Below are positions 5,257 to 7,117 of a stretch of 7,117 nt of DNA, in pieces (the first letter of the stretch is position 1; each line of letters opens with the position of its first letter). Below the pieces are notes generated by a model, which saw only the letters and a program-made list of their open reading frames with translations, made no database searches and was not told the origin of the DNA. Made by a program: the position numbers and the translations under genes. The DNA lies in contig DDUN01000064.1 in NCBI GenBank assembly GCA_002344825.1, positions 1 to 7,117 on the forward strand. Direction: 5' to 3'. This stretch comes from Candidatus Multiplicimicrobium inquinatum (GTDB lineage Bacteria; Omnitrophota; Omnitrophia; Omnitrophales; Aquincolibacteriaceae).

Positions 5257-7085
5257 AGTCTCAGCGCTTGTTTCAATGCGGGTTCGCGTTCAATCAAATC
5301 ATCAACCCGAAGCGCCACGGACTTATCCACTGTTAAAGGCGGCGCATGATGCGGTTTGATGCGGGCGTCAATGATCACCGCTCCTTCACAGCCCCAATGT
5401 TTAAACTCATTAAAACTGTTCACGCCGTAAATATCATGCGAAGGGTTTGCGCGGGTAAAAGTCAGCCATAAGAAATCATGCAGATTATTTTGAGAGAGCG
5501 GGAATGAATCGCAAACCACAATCAAAGGAAATCCCCGCGCTTGTCCGTTTTGATCGACGGCTGTCGCCAGTGCCGCCATCTCGCCTTGCGCGGTTTTGTA
5601 ATCTTTAAAAGCGGGCTGTTCCATCATCAAAATACCAGGCATCACCAAAGTCATTTTCCCAAGATTGGGGTCAGACTCAGGTAAAGTCCCGGGCAATTTA
5701 CGAATGGGCTCACCTGCCGCCGCTAAAATCACTTTGGAACCCTGATTGATGCCTGTCCCGGAATAATCCAGCGTATCCATGGTCGTCATGGTTTGAAAAT
5801 GCAAATCCTTTTGCGGATCAAAGCGTTCGAGAAAATGCGTAAAATAAGCTTCGTAATCGTGTGTTGATACTTTCGGGTTATCTTCGCCCGCGATCATAAA
5901 AAGGAACTTTGCCAAACTTAAAGGACCGGTTCCAAGAATGGCATTGGAAAGCTGAAGCAATTCCTGCGGTTTACGTTTCTGATAAGGCAAATAACGCTCG
6001 CTGCCGATAGCGAGCAAAAGCGGATGCACACCCGCTTCATCCACGGCATGCACTTCTTTGACGCCGGGAATCACGGTTTTGATTACCGGACCCGCCAATT
6101 CATGAATCAATTTTCCGAATTGCGAATCTTCCTGAGGCGGGCGTCCCACCACCGTAAACGGCCAAACAGCGTCTTTGCGGTGATAGACCTTGTGCACTTT
6201 CATAAACGGAAAGTCATGCTTCAGCGAGTAATAACCCAAGTGATCGCCGAATGGCCCTTCGGGTTTTAAAGCTTTAGGATCGACCGTTCCCGTAATACAA
6301 AAATCGGCATCGGCCGAAATCACAAATCCATCGCGCATCGCATAACGAAAACCCGCGCCGTTGAGCGCACCCGCGAATAAAACCTCAGGCATGCCTTCGG
6401 GGCAATACATCACCGCCGCGAAAGCATGCGAAGGCGGTCCGCCCACAAAAACAGAAATTTTGAGCGGTTCGCCTCGTTCAAGGGCCGTGTGATGATGAAT
6501 GCCGATATCTCGGCGGATTTGATAATGCAGGCCGATTTCTTTATTCGGATCATACTCATTGCCCGAAAGCTGAATACGGTACATTCCCAGATTTGAACTC
6601 ATAATACCGGGCTTCGCCTGATTCTCGGTATAAACCTGCGGCAAAAGCACAAAAGCCCCGCCATCTTTTTCCCAACAGCGGATTTGCGGCAATTGATCGA
6701 TGGTCGTTTCACATTCGAGGCAAGGCCCGTCCGAAACTTTTTGGGGTAAAGCTGAAAACGCGAAACGCGGCATGCTGAAAAGATAGCGCAAAGGATTCTT
6801 AAAGAAGTTTTTGGGATCGGCTTTCAGTTCAAACGCTTTTTTGACGCGTTCCAAAGTGCCGCGAAAAATAAATTGGCAGCGTTCTTCCGTGCCGTAAAGA
6901 TTGGACACGGCGGGAAACGGTGATCCCTTCACCTTCTCGAATAAAATCACCGGGCCATTGACGGAACGGACGCGGCGGTGAATTTCCGCCATTTCCAAAT
7001 CAGGGTCGACTTCGGCCTTAATGCGGATCAATTGCCCGTTTTTTTCAAGATCGTCCAAACACGCGCGCAAAGAAGAGTAATGCAT
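5253..7085 (-). CDS. ubiD: UbiD family decarboxylase (prenylated-FMN dependent), long form
   Basis: The 610-residue protein belongs to the UbiD family of reversible (de)carboxylases that use prenylated FMN made by UbiX-type enzymes. The N-terminal stretch (SSLRACLDDLEKNGQLIRI) is typical. SNLGMYRIQL holds the cofactor/metal-site Asn165 and Arg170; IGIHHH (195-199) follows. EGPFGDHLGYYS holds Glu276 and Asp281. Arg170, Glu276 and Asp281 correspond by spacing to the R173, E277 and E282 triad of fungal Fdc1; Asp in the last position also occurs in E. coli UbiD as I recall it. The protein is about 110 residues longer than E. coli UbiD, resembling the long forms of Bacteroidetes and Epsilonproteobacteria linked to menaquinone synthesis. 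The substrate cannot be read from sequence; 4-hydroxy-3-polyprenylbenzoate or a naphthoate are candidates, so the symbol is family-level. The start is the first ATG after an in-frame TAA, with no Shine-Dalgarno site. It heads the leftward operon. Confidence 0.92.
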   Translation of the reverse strand: MHYSSLRACLDDLEKNGQLIRIKAEVDPDLEMAEIHRRVRSVNGPVILFEKVKGSPFPAVSNLYGTEERCQFIFRGTLERVKKAFELKADPKNFFKNPLRYLFSMPRFAFSALPQKVSDGPCLECETTIDQLPQIRCWEKDGGAFVLLPQVYTENQAKPGIMSSNLGMYRIQLSGNEYDPNKEIGLHYQIRRDIGIHHHTALERGEPLKISVFVGGPPSHAFAAVMYCPEGMPEVLFAGALNGAGFRYAMRDGFVISADADFCITGTVDPKALKPEGPFGDHLGYYSLKHDFPFMKVHKVYHRKDAVWPFTVVGRPPQEDSQFGKLIHELAGPVIKTVIPGVKEVHAVDEAGVHPLLLAIGSERYLPYQKRKPQELLQLSNAILGTGPLSLAKFLFMIAGEDNPKVSTHDYEAYFTHFLERFDPQKDLHFQTMTTMDTLDYSGTGINQGSKVILAAAGEPIRKLPGTLPESDPNLGKMTLVMPGILMMEQPAFKDYKTAQGEMAALATAVDQNGQARGFPLIVVCDSFPLSQNNLHDFLWLTFTRANPSHDIYGVNSFNEFKHWGCEGAVIIDARIKPHHAPPLTVDKSVALRVDDLIEREPALKQALRL

Positions 7086-7090
7086 GACAG

Positions 7091-7096
7091 ATTAGA
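7091..7096 (-). promoter_or_regulatory. Possible -10 element close to the ubiD-family start
   Basis: On the minus strand TCTAAT matches five of six bases of the TATAAT consensus and ends six bases before the ATG. A -35 box at normal spacing would fall mostly outside the window (7114-7119), so it cannot be tested. If used, transcription would begin at or near the start codon and the mRNA would be leaderless, which would fit the missing ribosome binding site. This is a weak, single-hexamer call. Confidence 0.2.
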
Positions 7097-7117
7097 CTAC
7101 AGACTGAAGACCGAAGA

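Noticed and set aside
7086..7117. Near-repeats of AGACT/GAAGA at the right edge
   Set aside because: Too short and imperfect to call a repeat array, and cut by the window end.
1..7117. Search for tRNA, rRNA, CRISPR array, transposase, phage or toxin-antitoxin genes
   Set aside because: No supporting sequence pattern was seen; nearly all of the window is filled by six ordinary-looking protein genes.

Overview
The window comes from a bacterium with a respiratory chain, probably Gram-negative. Base composition looks balanced by eye. The succinate dehydrogenase proteins resemble the diheme cytochrome b558 / Bacteroidetes-Bdellovibrio-like type rather than the E. coli type. No marker here fixes the phylum, so any placement is inference. 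The window is gene-dense: six protein genes, no intergenic gap above about 70 bp, and no RNA gene, CRISPR array, insertion sequence or phage gene that I could see.

Left part, + strand. A GT87/DUF2029-type membrane glycosyltransferase enters from the left edge with its true start outside the window. After 26 bp comes a compact sdhC-sdhA-sdhB operon (1222-4596) for a three-subunit succinate:quinone oxidoreductase: a membrane diheme cytochrome b, a flavoprotein and an iron-sulfur protein. The sdh genes are separated by 1 bp (C/A) or overlap by 1 bp (A/B). A strong inverted repeat wraps around the sdhB stop codon and is the likely terminator.

Right part, - strand, convergent with sdh. A second operon reads leftwards: a long UbiD-family prenylated-FMN decarboxylase (7085-5253), a short release-factor-like protein with the GGQ motif but no codon-recognition domain (5256-4846), and a 62-residue CPXCG zinc-ribbon-like protein (4853-4665). 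These three genes overlap by 4 and 8 nt, so they are probably co-transcribed and translationally coupled.

Functional links. SDH passes electrons from succinate to membrane quinone. UbiD-family enzymes often act in ubiquinone or menaquinone synthesis, so a quinone connection across the convergent junction is possible but not shown by the sequence. The most interesting gene is the release-factor-like protein. Its layout is closer to the mitochondrial rescue factor MTRFR (C12orf65) than to classic ArfB. I see no clear evidence of a wholly new multi-gene system.
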